A stretch of DNA of 64,000 nt from an uncultured Eubacteriales bacterium (GCA_934446475.1 CAKSEH010000001.1:62001-126000), one strand, 5' to 3'; positions 18,640 through 28,629 are shown, counted from the stretch's first letter. The notes: generated from the sequence alone by a model not told the origin. Translations and numbers: made by a program.

Positions 18640-19316
18640 CCTTTGTGCGCCTCCAATTTATATCCGACATTCCTTACCGTTGAGATGCAGTCTCCTTCTT
18701 TTCCGAGTTTTTTTCGGAGCGTTCTTATATGCATATCAACCGTTCTTGTTTCGCCTATATAATCTTCTCCCCAAACCTCGCTGAAAAGCCGTTCCCTTGT
18801 AAATACGGTATCGGGATTTTGAAGAAAAAGTTTTAAGATCTCGAACTCTTTAAAGGTGAGTTCAACGGGATTTGAATTAACTCTTACCGTTCGGCTTTTT
18901 TCATTCATATCTATGCTTTCAAAAGAAATATCTTCACATGCCTTTGTCGGAGTACAGCGCCTGAGCACTGCTTTTATTCTTGAAACCATTTCCATCATAC
19001 CGAACGGTTTTACGAGATAATCGTCTGCCCCGAGATCAAGGCTCTTGATTTTATCATATTCGGAGCCCTTTGCCGTTGCCATTATGACCGGCAGTGCGGC
19101 GGTGGACGGCGACTTTCGTATTTCTTTAAGAATTTCGATTCCGTCAGCTCCCGGGAGCATAATATCAAGCAGAACAAGATCCGGGGTCTGCCTTTTAAGG
19201 GCATCGAAAAAGCTCGCTGAATCGGCAAAGCCCTCTGCTTTAAATCCCGTCTGCAAGAGAGTGTAAATCTCTATTTCACGGATATCGTTATCGTCTTCCA
19301 CACACCAAACCGTCAT
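18636..19316 (-). CDS. phoP: PhoP/PhoB-type response regulator
   Basis: 226 aa OmpR-family regulator. The receiver domain has acidic residues VEDDNDI near the N terminus, the phospho-acceptor Asp in DLVLLDIMLPGADG, and Lys in DYLVKPF. The winged-helix effector includes VELTFKEFEILKLF and TRTVDMHIRTLRKKLG. It directly abuts phoU (stop followed by ATG) and overlaps phoR. The Pho-box direct repeats ahead of pstS are the expected target. Confidence 0.95.
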   Translation of the reverse strand: MTVWCVEDDNDIREIEIYTLLQTGFKAEGFADSASFFDALKRQTPDLVLLDIMLPGADGIEILKEIRKSPSTAALPVIMATAKGSEYDKIKSLDLGADDYLVKPFGMMEMVSRIKAVLRRCTPTKACEDISFESIDMNEKSRTVRVNSNPVELTFKEFEILKLFLQNPDTVFTRERLFSEVWGEDYIGETRTVDMHIRTLRKKLGKEGDCISTVRNVGYKLEAHKG

Positions 19317-19985
19317 TTATGCTTGTCCTCCGATACTGTTTTTACCGTCATCGTGAATGCCGGTGACGGAGAATATCACCCATTCGGCAATATTGACCGC
19401 ATGGTCGCCTATTCGCTCAAAATATTTTGCTATCATAAGCAGGTCAAGAGCATACTCACTGTCATCCGGGTTTTGTCTTATAAGTTCTGTCAGCGACTGC
19501 TTAACCTTATCAAAATAATTATCAACCGTATCATCGTCGCCTATGGCAATTCGGGCAGCGTTTATATCCTGTTTGACAAAAGCATCAACGCTTTCGGTAA
19601 CCATTTTAATCGTATATTTTGCCATCAGGGATATATACTCACATTCATCTCCGGTTCTTCCTTTTAAAAATCCTATAATCTCCGCTATATCGGCGGCCTG
19701 ATCTCCTATACGTTCCATATCGGTTATCATCTTAATAGCAGCTGATATCTGCCTTAGATCTCTTGCGACCGGCTGCTGCTGCAAAAGCAGTTTAAGACAC
19801 AGTGATTCTATATCCCTTTCCATACGGTCTATATCCCCATCTATTACGACAACCTTTTTTGCAAGCTCAGGTTCGCCCTGAGTAAGCGCTTTTGCCGCAA
19901 GGGCTATAACCTCTTCGCATTCGGCGCCCATTTTCGTAAGCTCGGTTTTAAGCTCTGCCAGTTGTTCATCAAAGTGAAGTCTCAT
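19317..19985 (-). CDS. phoU: phosphate-transport regulator PhoU
   Basis: 222 aa helical protein with the two repeated PhoU motifs (ITDMERIGDQAADIAE and AKYFERIGDHAVNIAEW) that bind metal and mediate contact with PstB/PhoR. It dampens Pho signalling and phosphate uptake when phosphate is adequate. It overlaps the pstB stop by one base. Confidence 0.97.
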   Translation of the reverse strand: MRLHFDEQLAELKTELTKMGAECEEVIALAAKALTQGEPELAKKVVVIDGDIDRMERDIESLCLKLLLQQQPVARDLRQISAAIKMITDMERIGDQAADIAEIIGFLKGRTGDECEYISLMAKYTIKMVTESVDAFVKQDINAARIAIGDDDTVDNYFDKVKQSLTELIRQNPDDSEYALDLLMIAKYFERIGDHAVNIAEWVIFSVTGIHDDGKNSIGGQA

Positions 19986-20740
19986 TATCCGAATCTCCCT
20001 GTTATATAATCTTCCGTACGTTTATCACGGGGCTGCTCAAACATCTTTTCCGTGTTGCCGTATTCAATAAGATCGCCCATAAGGAAAAATGCGGTATTAT
20101 CCGAAATTCGCACCGCCTGCTGCATATTATGTGTCACTATAACTATAGTATACTTCTCTTTGAGCTCCATTGCAAGCTCTTCTATTTTAGAAGTGGAAAT
20201 CGGATCAAGAGCACTTGTCGGCTCATCCATTAAGAGAATGTCCGGCTCAACGGCAAGCGCCCTTGCAATACAAAGCCGCTGCTGCTGTCCGCCCGAAAGT
20301 CCGAGAGCGGATTTTTTGAGTCTGTCCTTAACCTCATCCCAAATGGCAGCGCCTTTAAGCGAGCGTTCTACTATATCGTCAAGCTTTGCTTTGTTTTTTA
20401 TTCCGTGAGTCCTCGGTCCGTACGCAATGTTATCATAAATACTCATAGGGAAAGGATTAGGCTTTTGAAAAACCATTCCTATATGTTTGCGCAGTTCGCT
20501 CAAATCGGTTTTAGGCGCATAAATATCCTTACCCCGGTAAAGTACGCTACCGGTTATTTTAACACCGTTTACCAAATCATTCATTCGGTTAAGCGTTTTT
20601 AAAAATGTTGATTTGCCGCATCCGGACGGTCCTATAAGGGCGGTTATGCGGTTTTCTTCTATATCGATGTTTATATCATTCAGCGCTTTGTTTTCGGAAT
20701 ACCAAAGATTAAGGTCCTTTACCGTAACTATGCCGCTCAT
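19985..20740 (-). CDS. pstB: phosphate ABC transporter ATPase
   Basis: 251 aa ABC ATPase: Walker A GPSGCGKST, signature LSGGQQQRLCIARALA, Walker B ILLMDEPTSALDP, H-loop VTHNM. FQKPNPFPMSIYDNIAYG around the Q-loop is diagnostic of PstB. It overlaps pstA by ATGA. Confidence 0.98.
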   Translation of the reverse strand: MSGIVTVKDLNLWYSENKALNDINIDIEENRITALIGPSGCGKSTFLKTLNRMNDLVNGVKITGSVLYRGKDIYAPKTDLSELRKHIGMVFQKPNPFPMSIYDNIAYGPRTHGIKNKAKLDDIVERSLKGAAIWDEVKDRLKKSALGLSGGQQQRLCIARALAVEPDILLMDEPTSALDPISTSKIEELAMELKEKYTIVIVTHNMQQAVRISDNTAFFLMGDLIEYGNTEKMFEQPRDKRTEDYITGRFG

Positions 20741-21597
20741 ACATTCTTCTTCCTTTCAAAATACTTACCGACTATTGATGCGCACGCATTTATTATAACG
20801 GTAAAAACCATTAAAATTGCGGCTATTCCGAATGCAACCTCAAACTCGCCGTTTTCCTTTGCATAAACATACAGAGCAACCGAAAGTGTGGCTCCCGCAC
20901 TGCCGAGTCCCTCGATTATACCGTTTAATGCGTGTGCAAAACCTGCTGTGAAAAGCAGCGCTGCCGATTCCCCTAAAATTCTTCCTACGGAAAGTATACA
21001 ACCTGTAACAACGCCGTCTACACATCCCGGCAAAACCACAGTGCGTATTACTCTCCATTTACCCGCTCCGAGACCGAAAGCCCCCTCACGGTAACTTTCC
21101 GGCACGGTTTTTAAGCTTTCCTGAGTTGTTCGCATAACCGTGGGCAAATTCATAACGGCAAGTGTCAGTGCTCCCGCCAGAAGCGATGTTTTAAAATTTA
21201 AAAACTGGCAGAAAAAGAGCATTCCCACAAGACCGTAAATTATTGAAGGTATACCCGAAAGGGTTTCGGCGGCATACTCGATAAGAGACACGATTTTCTT
21301 GTTTTTTGCATATTCGGTAAGATACACCGCTGCTCCCACACCAAGCGGCAGAACCACGATCAATGTTGCAATAACTATATACAGAGTGTTCAGTATATCG
21401 GGAAGTATTCCTATTTTTCCCGTTAAATAGCTCGGTTTTGTAAAAAGAAATTCAGTGTTAATATTAGGGATACCCTTAATAAGAACATAGACTATTATTG
21501 CAAACGCTATAAGACAGGTTATTGAAACCGAAACAAACATAAGCGCACGCATAACGGCTGCATAACCGTGTCTTTTAAAAGATGTTTTATTCTTCAT
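20737..21597 (-). CDS. pstA: phosphate ABC transporter permease PstA
   Basis: 286 aa inner-membrane permease with about six helices and the binding-protein-dependent transport motif (EGAFGLGAGKWRVIRTVVLP) that docks on PstB. Overlaps both neighbours by ATGA, so stoichiometry with PstB and PstC is probably coupled. Confidence 0.96.
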   Translation of the reverse strand: MKNKTSFKRHGYAAVMRALMFVSVSITCLIAFAIIVYVLIKGIPNINTEFLFTKPSYLTGKIGILPDILNTLYIVIATLIVVLPLGVGAAVYLTEYAKNKKIVSLIEYAAETLSGIPSIIYGLVGMLFFCQFLNFKTSLLAGALTLAVMNLPTVMRTTQESLKTVPESYREGAFGLGAGKWRVIRTVVLPGCVDGVVTGCILSVGRILGESAALLFTAGFAHALNGIIEGLGSAGATLSVALYVYAKENGEFEVAFGIAAILMVFTVIINACASIVGKYFERKKNV

Positions 21598-22478
21598 TTG
21601 CTTCTATCCCCCTTGCTTTTAAGGAAAAAATTAAGGGTTGCGTTTATAAGCATAATAAAGAGAAATAGCACAAATGCTATTGAAAAAAGCGCTTGCCTTT
21701 GCAGTCCGGAAGAATAGGACATTTCACTTGCAACAGCCGTTGTAAGAAACCTGACGCTCTGAAACAGTGACGGCATATTCGGTGCATTACCCGATACCAT
21801 CATAACAGCCATAGCCTCACCTATCGCCCTGCCCACACCGAGAACGACCGCAGCGGCTATACCGCTCTTTGCGGCGGGAACGGATACTCTCATATAAGTT
21901 TCTATCGGTGTTGCTCCGAGTGAAAGCGACGCCTCTTCATATTCCTTAGGCACGGCTCTTAAGGCTGTAAGGGAAACCTTTATTATTGACGGAAGTATCA
22001 TAACGGCAAGCACGATAATCGCCGCAAAAAGTCCCGCTCCGTCAGGCACATTAAATATTTTTCTTATCGCCGGCACAAGCACCATCATACCTACAAGGCC
22101 GTAAACGACCGACGGTATACCCGCAAGTAAGCTTACCGCCCATTCTATAACCGAAGCGACCTTAGGTTTTGCCAGCTTAGCAAGATAAACAGCCGTCATA
22201 AACCCTATAGGCACTCCGAGCGCTATTGCTCCGGCAGTGCCGTAAATGCTTGTAAGAATAAACGGTAATATTCCGAAAGAAGGCTCTTTTGCGGTTGAGG
22301 CCCATTTTTTGCCTAAGATAAAATCCTTAAGACCGATTTGCCTTATTGCCGGTATTCCCGATATAACAAGATACACCGTTATAATCAACACACAACACAC
22401 CGTTACAAGACCTAAAATGAGGAATATGCCGTGCACCGTGTTTTCAATAAGATTCTTTTTGTTTTTCATTTTCAACAC
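21594..22478 (-). CDS. pstC: phosphate ABC transporter permease PstC
   Basis: 294 aa permease with six predicted helices and the EAA-type motif EEASLSLGATPIETYMRVSVP. The start is uncertain: GTG at 22478 or ATG three codons later at 22469; neither has a strong Shine-Dalgarno. The 16-bp gap to pstS contains the palindrome GGCGGCCGCC, which could form a small processing or stabilising hairpin that raises PstS over the permeases; that is inference. Confidence 0.95.
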   Translation of the reverse strand: MLKMKNKKNLIENTVHGIFLILGLVTVCCVLIITVYLVISGIPAIRQIGLKDFILGKKWASTAKEPSFGILPFILTSIYGTAGAIALGVPIGFMTAVYLAKLAKPKVASVIEWAVSLLAGIPSVVYGLVGMMVLVPAIRKIFNVPDGAGLFAAIIVLAVMILPSIIKVSLTALRAVPKEYEEASLSLGATPIETYMRVSVPAAKSGIAAAVVLGVGRAIGEAMAVMMVSGNAPNMPSLFQSVRFLTTAVASEMSYSSGLQRQALFSIAFVLFLFIMLINATLNFFLKSKGDRSK

Positions 22479-22494
22479 ACAAGGCGGCCGCCGG

Positions 22495-23316
22495 TTAGTT
22501 AACCGGAACAGCTCCTGCCTTTGTTATAAGATTTCCGGCTTCCTTTGAGGTTGCGAAGTCAAAGAACTTTTGTGCCGCATCGGAGAGTTTTACGCTCTCT
22601 TTTGTTACTAAAACAAACGGTCTCTGAACTTTGTAGGTTCCGTCCTTAACGGTTTCCTCACTCGGTTTAACTCCGTCTACCGTAAGCATTTTGACGGTAT
22701 CCTTAACTGCTGCGAGAGAAGCATATCCGATTGCGGAAGGATTTCCGGCAACAGTTGTTATAACATCACCGGTTGATGTAAGCTCCTGACGGTACTTACA
22801 GGAATCTTTTGTATCTGTCACGGATTCGAAGCCGTCTCTCGTGCCGCTTCCCGCTTCTCTGCCTATTACAACTATTTGCAAATCGTCTCCGCCGAGCTCT
22901 TTCCAGTTTGTGATTTCGCCTTTATATATCTTTGCGATATCTTCAACCGAAATGTCTTTGATCTTATTTTCGGTATTCACTATAATTGCTATACCGTCAA
23001 GTGCAACCACGGTTTCCTTAAGTCCGCTTGCCTTTTCTTCGTCCTTTAAAGCTCTGCTTGAAAGACCTATATCACATCTGCCTTCGGATACTGCCGTTAT
23101 TCCGGAACCTGAACCCGTAGGATTGTAAGTAACCTTTATTCCGTCATTATCCTGCTCAAAAGCTTCGCCCAAGGCACCTATTACATTTGACATAGAGGTC
23201 GAACCGTCGGTTGAAACAGTTGCGTTACCCGATTTTCCGGAAGCACCGCATCCCGAAAAGATAAGGGCAGCTGCCGCAAAACAACAAATACCTGTGATAA
23301 TCTTCTTCATTTTCAT
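22495..23316 (-). CDS. pstS: phosphate-binding lipoprotein PstS
   Basis: Extracytoplasmic phosphate-binding protein. The lipobox ALIFSGC gives a lipid-anchored Cys. Phosphate-binding segments include STDGSTSMSNVIGALGEAF, GSGSGITAV, DIGLSSRALK and REAGSGTRDGFES. I start at the ATG at 23316, which gives a normal signal peptide (MKMKKIITGICCF). An in-frame ATG at 23340 lacks an RBS and would add eight odd residues. First gene of the pstSCAB-phoU-phoP-phoR operon, downstream of a Pho box. Confidence 0.95.
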   Translation of the reverse strand: MKMKKIITGICCFAAAALIFSGCGASGKSGNATVSTDGSTSMSNVIGALGEAFEQDNDGIKVTYNPTGSGSGITAVSEGRCDIGLSSRALKDEEKASGLKETVVALDGIAIIVNTENKIKDISVEDIAKIYKGEITNWKELGGDDLQIVVIGREAGSGTRDGFESVTDTKDSCKYRQELTSTGDVITTVAGNPSAIGYASLAAVKDTVKMLTVDGVKPSEETVKDGTYKVQRPFVLVTKESVKLSDAAQKFFDFATSKEAGNLITKAGAVPVN

Positions 23317-23431
23317 AATTTGATCATATTCCTTTCCCATTATGCGATTTTATTTTGAGGCTTACAACGGCAAAATTGCTGACTGTTTTACTTACTGACT
23401 TTTACGCTTTGCTTGCCTAATCGCTGTCTAT

Positions 23432-23487
23432 ATGATAATTCTGCCCTGTAAAATGAAAAACAAACCTTTTGTAAAATCGGTGTAAAA
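23432..23487 (-). promoter_or_regulatory. Pho box and promoter of the pst operon
   Basis: Minus-strand TTTTACA repeats start exactly 11 bp apart (23481-23487, 23470-23476). A third near-match (TTTTACA at 23447-23453) is about two periods further, with a degenerate GTTTGTT between. This is the layout of Gram-positive PhoP sites (TTAACA-like repeats, 11-bp period). A -10-like TATCAT (23432-23437) follows, and no good -35 is present, as expected for activation by phosphorylated PhoP. Confidence 0.75.
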
Positions 23488-23606
23488 TAAGAAAGTCTTT
23501 AAAATTGTGCAAGAAAAATAAAGAAATTTTATACAAAACTAATATAATGAATACATAGATGTTTGGTAATTCCATTCATTTTACAAAAAAGAAAAGGAGC
23601 AAAATT

Positions 23607-24965
23607 ATGCTAAAAAAAACAGTATCCGCCTTAATGGCTCTTATCTGCTTTTTTTGTTTTGCCTCGTGCGGCAAAAAAAGCGATGATAAAGGGACAAACA
23701 GCAAAAATTCCTCGGCTGCGGGAACAAGCGGAATAACACAGACAAATGTTGACAGCGAGCTTCTGAAAACAAAGCTTGCCACTGCCGACTTCGGCGGAAA
23801 AGATTACACCTTTTATTATTGGTATGAGACCAACGAAATAATAGGTCGTAAAATTGCCGCTTTCAACAAAGCGCACAATGCAAATATAACTGTAACTATA
23901 GGAACTTCCTTCCAAAACGATATCGCAAAATCGATAGCACAAGGGACGCCCTATGATATTATTGCAAATCACGGTATGTATTTTCCGCAGACGATATTTG
24001 CCGACCTTTATGAGCCTCTTGAAGGATACATAGAAGAAGCTGACTTTTTCAATTCGGATGCTCCGCAAAACGGCGGTCTGAGCAAAGCTGTGAACTCGGC
24101 GTTCAGCTGGAACGGCAAACTGTATGCGGCAGGCTCCGCAAAATCGGTATATTCATATGTTTTCTACTACAATAAAAAGCTTTACAGCGATGCAGGGCTT
24201 GAAGACCCTTACAAGCTCTGGAAAGATAAGAAATGGACTTGGGATAAAGTTAAAGAAATGTCTGCACAGGTAACCGACCTTGCCAATAACGTTGCATTCC
24301 TTATGGCTCCCGATCTTACGCCCTGGCTTAATGTTAACGGCGTATCACCTGTAAAGGGCGAAGGGAAAAATGCAAGCGAAAATCTCGGTGACACTGCCGT
24401 TATGAACGCTATGAATTCATATGCGGGTCTTTTCTTCGGGGATAATCCGATGTCTCTTACATCATATGCACCGCTTGAAAGCGGAAAATCCTATTCATCA
24501 ATAGCGGTTTCAGATGCGTTTACTGTCCTTGCAAAAGCTGCGAAGAATTCAGCCGCATTTGACAAGAAAGCGGAAAACTTAGGTGCTGTTCCGATACCTG
24601 AAGGGCTGACACCGAACGGTATGTATCCGACTCACGCCGCACAGGGATATTCGGCTGCAAAGGGCGCTAAAGACCCCTCCATTGCGGCTGCCTATGCACT
24701 TTTTGAAAGCCGCACCGAAGACAGCGATATAAACTCAAATCTTCAGTTACCGGCAGAAATCCGAAATTATGTTGATAATGCGTTTGCGAAAAACGGATTT
24801 ATTTCCATCTTCGGATATCAGAATTCCGAGGGCACAAGAATAGAAAATATTCTTAATAAAATAGCAACCGATATTAAGAGCGGTGCAGATGTTGCATCGA
24901 CTGTTTCCGCACAGCGTAACACTGTTACGAGAATAATCAGCGACTGCCTTGCCCGTGCAAAATAA
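23607..24965 (+). CDS. extracellular solute-binding lipoprotein, orphan
   Basis: 452 aa from the ATG preceded by AAGGAG with 7-base spacing. An in-frame ATG at 23559 would spoil the signal peptide. The lipobox CFASC places Cys21 as lipid anchor; the body follows the family 1 sugar-binding pattern (YDIIANHGMYFPQ, WNGKLYAAGSAKS, YYNKKLYSDAGLEDPYKLW, WTWDKVKEMSAQV). No permease or ATPase gene accompanies it, so it either serves a distant transporter or acts as a sensor partner. It is divergent from pstS. TTGTGC (23505-23510) with TTATAC, or the TATAAT at 23543-23548, may be promoter parts but are not convincing. Confidence 0.88.
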   Translation: MLKKTVSALMALICFFCFASCGKKSDDKGTNSKNSSAAGTSGITQTNVDSELLKTKLATADFGGKDYTFYYWYETNEIIGRKIAAFNKAHNANITVTIGTSFQNDIAKSIAQGTPYDIIANHGMYFPQTIFADLYEPLEGYIEEADFFNSDAPQNGGLSKAVNSAFSWNGKLYAAGSAKSVYSYVFYYNKKLYSDAGLEDPYKLWKDKKWTWDKVKEMSAQVTDLANNVAFLMAPDLTPWLNVNGVSPVKGEGKNASENLGDTAVMNAMNSYAGLFFGDNPMSLTSYAPLESGKSYSSIAVSDAFTVLAKAAKNSAAFDKKAENLGAVPIPEGLTPNGMYPTHAAQGYSAAKGAKDPSIAAAYALFESRTEDSDINSNLQLPAEIRNYVDNAFAKNGFISIFGYQNSEGTRIENILNKIATDIKSGADVASTVSAQRNTVTRIISDCLARAK

Positions 24966-25004
24966 CGGTATTTTAAACTTATAAACACAGCGTTTCAATA
25001 AATT

Positions 25005-25047
25005 AAGACCCCCGATTTAGAACTGTAAGTCCTAAATCGGGGGTCTT
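25005..25047. terminator. bidirectional terminator between the binding-protein gene and PFOR
   Basis: A perfect 16-bp stem (25005-25020 with 25032-25047) and 11-nt loop between two convergent genes. The T-rich flank is better on the minus strand (TTAATTTATT). Confidence 0.85.
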
Positions 25048-25086
25048 GATTTGCAGTCTTTAACTTTATCGTATTAAAGACGGTTA

Positions 25087-28000
25087 TTATTTACCGTAAA
25101 GCTCAACAAGTTTTTCAAGGTGAGCACGGCGTGCCTTTGCAGTATCGGCAGCCTTATCAAAGAGCTTCTCTGCACGCTCGGGGAACGAACGGGTAAGAGA
25201 AGAATAACGTGCTTCGCCGAGGATAAATTCTTTATAATCTGCTGTAGCAGGCTTTGAATCAAGGCTGAACGGATTCTTGCCTTCTGCCTTAAGAGCAGGG
25301 TTATAACGGAAGAGATCCCAATATCCGCAGTCAACAGCCTTCTTCATTTCCTTCTGGCAGTTAACCATACCGCCCTTAATTGAGTGCATCTCGCAGGGTG
25401 CATATCCGATTATGAGCGACGGACCGTCGTAAGCTTCTGCTTCCTTAATAGCCTTGAGCGTCTGATTCTGGTCTGCACCCATAGCTATCTGAGCAACATA
25501 AATATATCCGTAAGACATAGCTATCTCAGCAAGGCTCTTCTTTGCTATTGCTTTACCTGCAGCCGCAAACTGAGCAACCTGACCGATATTGGAAGCCTTC
25601 GAAGCCTGACCGCCGGTATTTGAGTAAACCTCGGTATCGAATACCATTATATTTACATTGTTACCGGAAGCAAGAACGTGATCGACACCGCCGAAACCGA
25701 TATCGTATGCCCAACCGTCTCCGCCGAATATCCAAACGGACTTCTTAGAGAGGAATTCAGCATTGTTAACGATATCGCTGCATTTATCGCACTCTGCACC
25801 GGATGCCTTAATTGCGGCAACGAGAGCCTTTGAAGCGTCGGCATTTGCCTTGCCGTCATTCAATGTATCAAGATAAGCCTCGGCGGCTGCCTTAACATCG
25901 GCAGAAGCCTTATCCGACTCTGCTATAGCCTTCGCATCCTCTATAAGACGGTTGCGTATAGCCTGCTGACCGAGATACATACCGAAACCGTGCTCCGCAT
26001 TATCCTCAAAGAGTGAGTTTGCCCAAGCAGGACCGTGTCCCTCAGCGTTTGTGGTGTACGGAGATGTAGCGGCAGGACCGCCCCAAATGGAGGAGCATCC
26101 GGTTGCATTTGAAATATACATTCTGTCACCGAAGAGCTGTGTTATAAGGCGAGCGTAAGATGTTTCAGCACATCCTGCGCAAGAGCCAGAGAACTCAAGA
26201 AGCGGCTTTTTGAACTGTGACGAAATGACGTTTGCGTCTGTAGCAACATCAGCCTTCTCGGCAACACTTGCTACGCAGTAATCAAATACATCCTGTTCTT
26301 TAAGCTGAGATTCCTGAGAAACCATTTTAAGAGAATTTGTCGGACAAACGCCTACGCAAACTCCGCATCCCATACAGTCAAGCGGAGAAATAGCCATTGC
26401 ATACGAATAACCCTTGTTTGTAACAAGCTTTTCTTTTGAAGCTATCTTTATGTTTGCGGGAGCAGCTGCCTTTTCCTCTGCGGTTAAAGCGTAAGGACGG
26501 ATAGTTGCGTGCGGACATACAAATGCGCACTTATTACATCCGATACAGGTCTCATTGTTCCACTCAGGAACCATAACCGCAACGCCACGCTTTTCATAAG
26601 CGGAAGCGCCCTGCTCAAATGTTCCGTCAGCGTGGTCTTCAAATGCGGAAACGGGAAGTTCGTAGCCGTTCATAAGGCCTACCGGCTTCATTATACCGTC
26701 AACCATCTTAACAAGCTTAGCAGGTCCGTTTTCGGAAACAGCCTTAGGCTTATCCTCTGCTGTTGCCCACGAAGCGGGTACGTCAACCTGAACGAATGCG
26801 GTAGCGCCGGCATCTATAGCCTTTTCGTTCATCTCAACTATTTCTTTACCCTTCTTCATAAACTTCTGGGCCTTTTCCTTCATATAGCCGATCGCTTCAT
26901 CAACGGGAAGAACCTTTGCAAGAGCGAAGAAAGCAGACTGCAAAACAGTATTTGTACGCTTTCCGAGGCCTATTTCGGCTGCAATATCAATTGCGTTTAC
27001 TGTATAAAGCTTGATATTGTTCTTAGCAATATAACGCTTTGCTTCAGCAGGCATATGCTTATCAAGTTCTTCGGGGGTCCACTGACAGTTGATAAGGAAT
27101 ACGCCGCCCGGCTTAACATCATTTACCATTTTATAACCCTTTATAACATATGAGGGGTTATGGCAGGCAACAAAGTCGGCTTTGTTTATGTAATACGGGC
27201 TCTTGATAGGCTTATCGCCGAAACGGAGGTGCGATACGGTGATACCGCCGGTCTTTTTAGAGTCATATTGGAAATAAGCCTGAACAAATTTATCCGTATG
27301 ATCGCCGATAATCTTTATGGAGTCCTTATTTGCGCCGACAGTACCGTCACCGCCGAGACCCCAGAATTTACATTCGATAGTTCCCTCTGCGGCAGTATTG
27401 GGTGCCTCTTCTTCGGGGAGAGAAAGTCCTGTTACATCATCAACAATACCGATTGTAAACTGATGCTTCGGAGCGTCCTTATCAAGTTCCTTGTAAACCG
27501 CAAATATGCTTGAAGGCGGAGTATCCTTAGAACCGAGACCGTAACGGCCGCCGATAACTGTGTCTGCCTTTCTGCCGGTTGCGGCAAGAGCGCCTACAAC
27601 ATCCATATAAAGCGGCTCGCCGAGCGCACCGGGCTCTTTTGTTCTGTCAAGAACAGCAATCTTTTTAACCGTCTGCGGAATTGCCTCAACAAGCTTCTCT
27701 GCAGAGAACGGACGATAAAGGCGAACCTTTACAAGGCCTACCTTCTCACCCTTAGCGGTAAGATAATCTATAACCTCTTCTGCAACATCGCAGACAGAGC
27801 CCATTGCAATTATAACCTTTTCGGCATCGGGTGCACCGTAATAGTTAAAGAGCTTATAGTCTGTTCCGAGCTTTGCGTTAACCCTGTCCATATATTCTTC
27901 GACAACCGACGGAACCGCATCATAATACTTATTGCAGGCTTCTCTGTTCTGGAAGAATATATCGTCGTTTTCGTGCGAGCCACGCATTACGGGATGCTCA

Positions 28001-28629
28001 GGGTTGAGAGCACGCTTTCTGAAAGCGTCCACAGCGTCCATATCGCACATTTCCTTAAGGTCTTCATAGTCCCATATCTGAATTTTCTGAATTTCGTGAG
28101 AAGTGCGGAAACCATCAAAGAAGTTAATAAACGGAACCCTGCTCTTTATCGATGCGAGATGCGCAACTGCCGCAAGGTCCATAACCTCCTGGGGGTTTGT
28201 CTCTGCAAGCATTGCAAATCCCGTCTGACGGCAGGCATAAACGTCAGAATGGTCGCCGAATATATTAAGTGCGTGAGATGCAACGCAGCGTGCCGAAACG
28301 TGGAACACGCAAGGAAGAAGCTCACCTGCAATCTTATACATATTGGGGATCATAAGCAAAAGTCCCTGAGAAGCGGTGAAGGTGGTTGTAAGAGCACCTG
28401 CCGCAAGCGAACCGTGAACGGTTCCCGCAGCACCTGCTTCGGACTGCATTTCGGCTACCCTTACGGTTGTGCCGAAAATGTTTTTAAGACCCTGCGCAGA
28501 CCACTGATCAACATAGTCTGCCATAGGGCTGGACGGGGTAATCGGATATATACCGGCCACCTCGGTAAACGCATAAGCAACGTGGGCTGCGGCGTTATTA
28601 CCGTCCATAGTCTTGAATTTCCTGGCCAT
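25087..28629 (-). CDS. nifJ: pyruvate:ferredoxin (flavodoxin) oxidoreductase
   Basis: 1180 aa single-chain PFOR that oxidises pyruvate to acetyl-CoA and CO2, reducing ferredoxin. Domain order: alpha-like domain with GIYPITPSSPM, CoA-contact and gamma domains (GLGGDGTVGANK), two 4Fe-4S motifs (CIGCNKCAFVCPHATIRP and CMGCGVCVGVCPTNSL), and the TPP domain (CAGCAETSYARL, GGDGWAYDIGFGGVDHVLA, DTEVYSNTGGQASKA) with the proximal-cluster cysteines. AGGAGG lies eight bases before the ATG. It stands alone with a good promoter, and the ferredoxin it reduces is the natural substrate of the Rnf complex encoded at 37.4-42.3 kb. Confidence 0.98.
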   Translation of the reverse strand: MARKFKTMDGNNAAAHVAYAFTEVAGIYPITPSSPMADYVDQWSAQGLKNIFGTTVRVAEMQSEAGAAGTVHGSLAAGALTTTFTASQGLLLMIPNMYKIAGELLPCVFHVSARCVASHALNIFGDHSDVYACRQTGFAMLAETNPQEVMDLAAVAHLASIKSRVPFINFFDGFRTSHEIQKIQIWDYEDLKEMCDMDAVDAFRKRALNPEHPVMRGSHENDDIFFQNREACNKYYDAVPSVVEEYMDRVNAKLGTDYKLFNYYGAPDAEKVIIAMGSVCDVAEEVIDYLTAKGEKVGLVKVRLYRPFSAEKLVEAIPQTVKKIAVLDRTKEPGALGEPLYMDVVGALAATGRKADTVIGGRYGLGSKDTPPSSIFAVYKELDKDAPKHQFTIGIVDDVTGLSLPEEEAPNTAAEGTIECKFWGLGGDGTVGANKDSIKIIGDHTDKFVQAYFQYDSKKTGGITVSHLRFGDKPIKSPYYINKADFVACHNPSYVIKGYKMVNDVKPGGVFLINCQWTPEELDKHMPAEAKRYIAKNNIKLYTVNAIDIAAEIGLGKRTNTVLQSAFFALAKVLPVDEAIGYMKEKAQKFMKKGKEIVEMNEKAIDAGATAFVQVDVPASWATAEDKPKAVSENGPAKLVKMVDGIMKPVGLMNGYELPVSAFEDHADGTFEQGASAYEKRGVAVMVPEWNNETCIGCNKCAFVCPHATIRPYALTAEEKAAAPANIKIASKEKLVTNKGYSYAMAISPLDCMGCGVCVGVCPTNSLKMVSQESQLKEQDVFDYCVASVAEKADVATDANVISSQFKKPLLEFSGSCAGCAETSYARLITQLFGDRMYISNATGCSSIWGGPAATSPYTTNAEGHGPAWANSLFEDNAEHGFGMYLGQQAIRNRLIEDAKAIAESDKASADVKAAAEAYLDTLNDGKANADASKALVAAIKASGAECDKCSDIVNNAEFLSKKSVWIFGGDGWAYDIGFGGVDHVLASGNNVNIMVFDTEVYSNTGGQASKASNIGQVAQFAAAGKAIAKKSLAEIAMSYGYIYVAQIAMGADQNQTLKAIKEAEAYDGPSLIIGYAPCEMHSIKGGMVNCQKEMKKAVDCGYWDLFRYNPALKAEGKNPFSLDSKPATADYKEFILGEARYSSLTRSFPERAEKLFDKAADTAKARRAHLEKLVELYGK

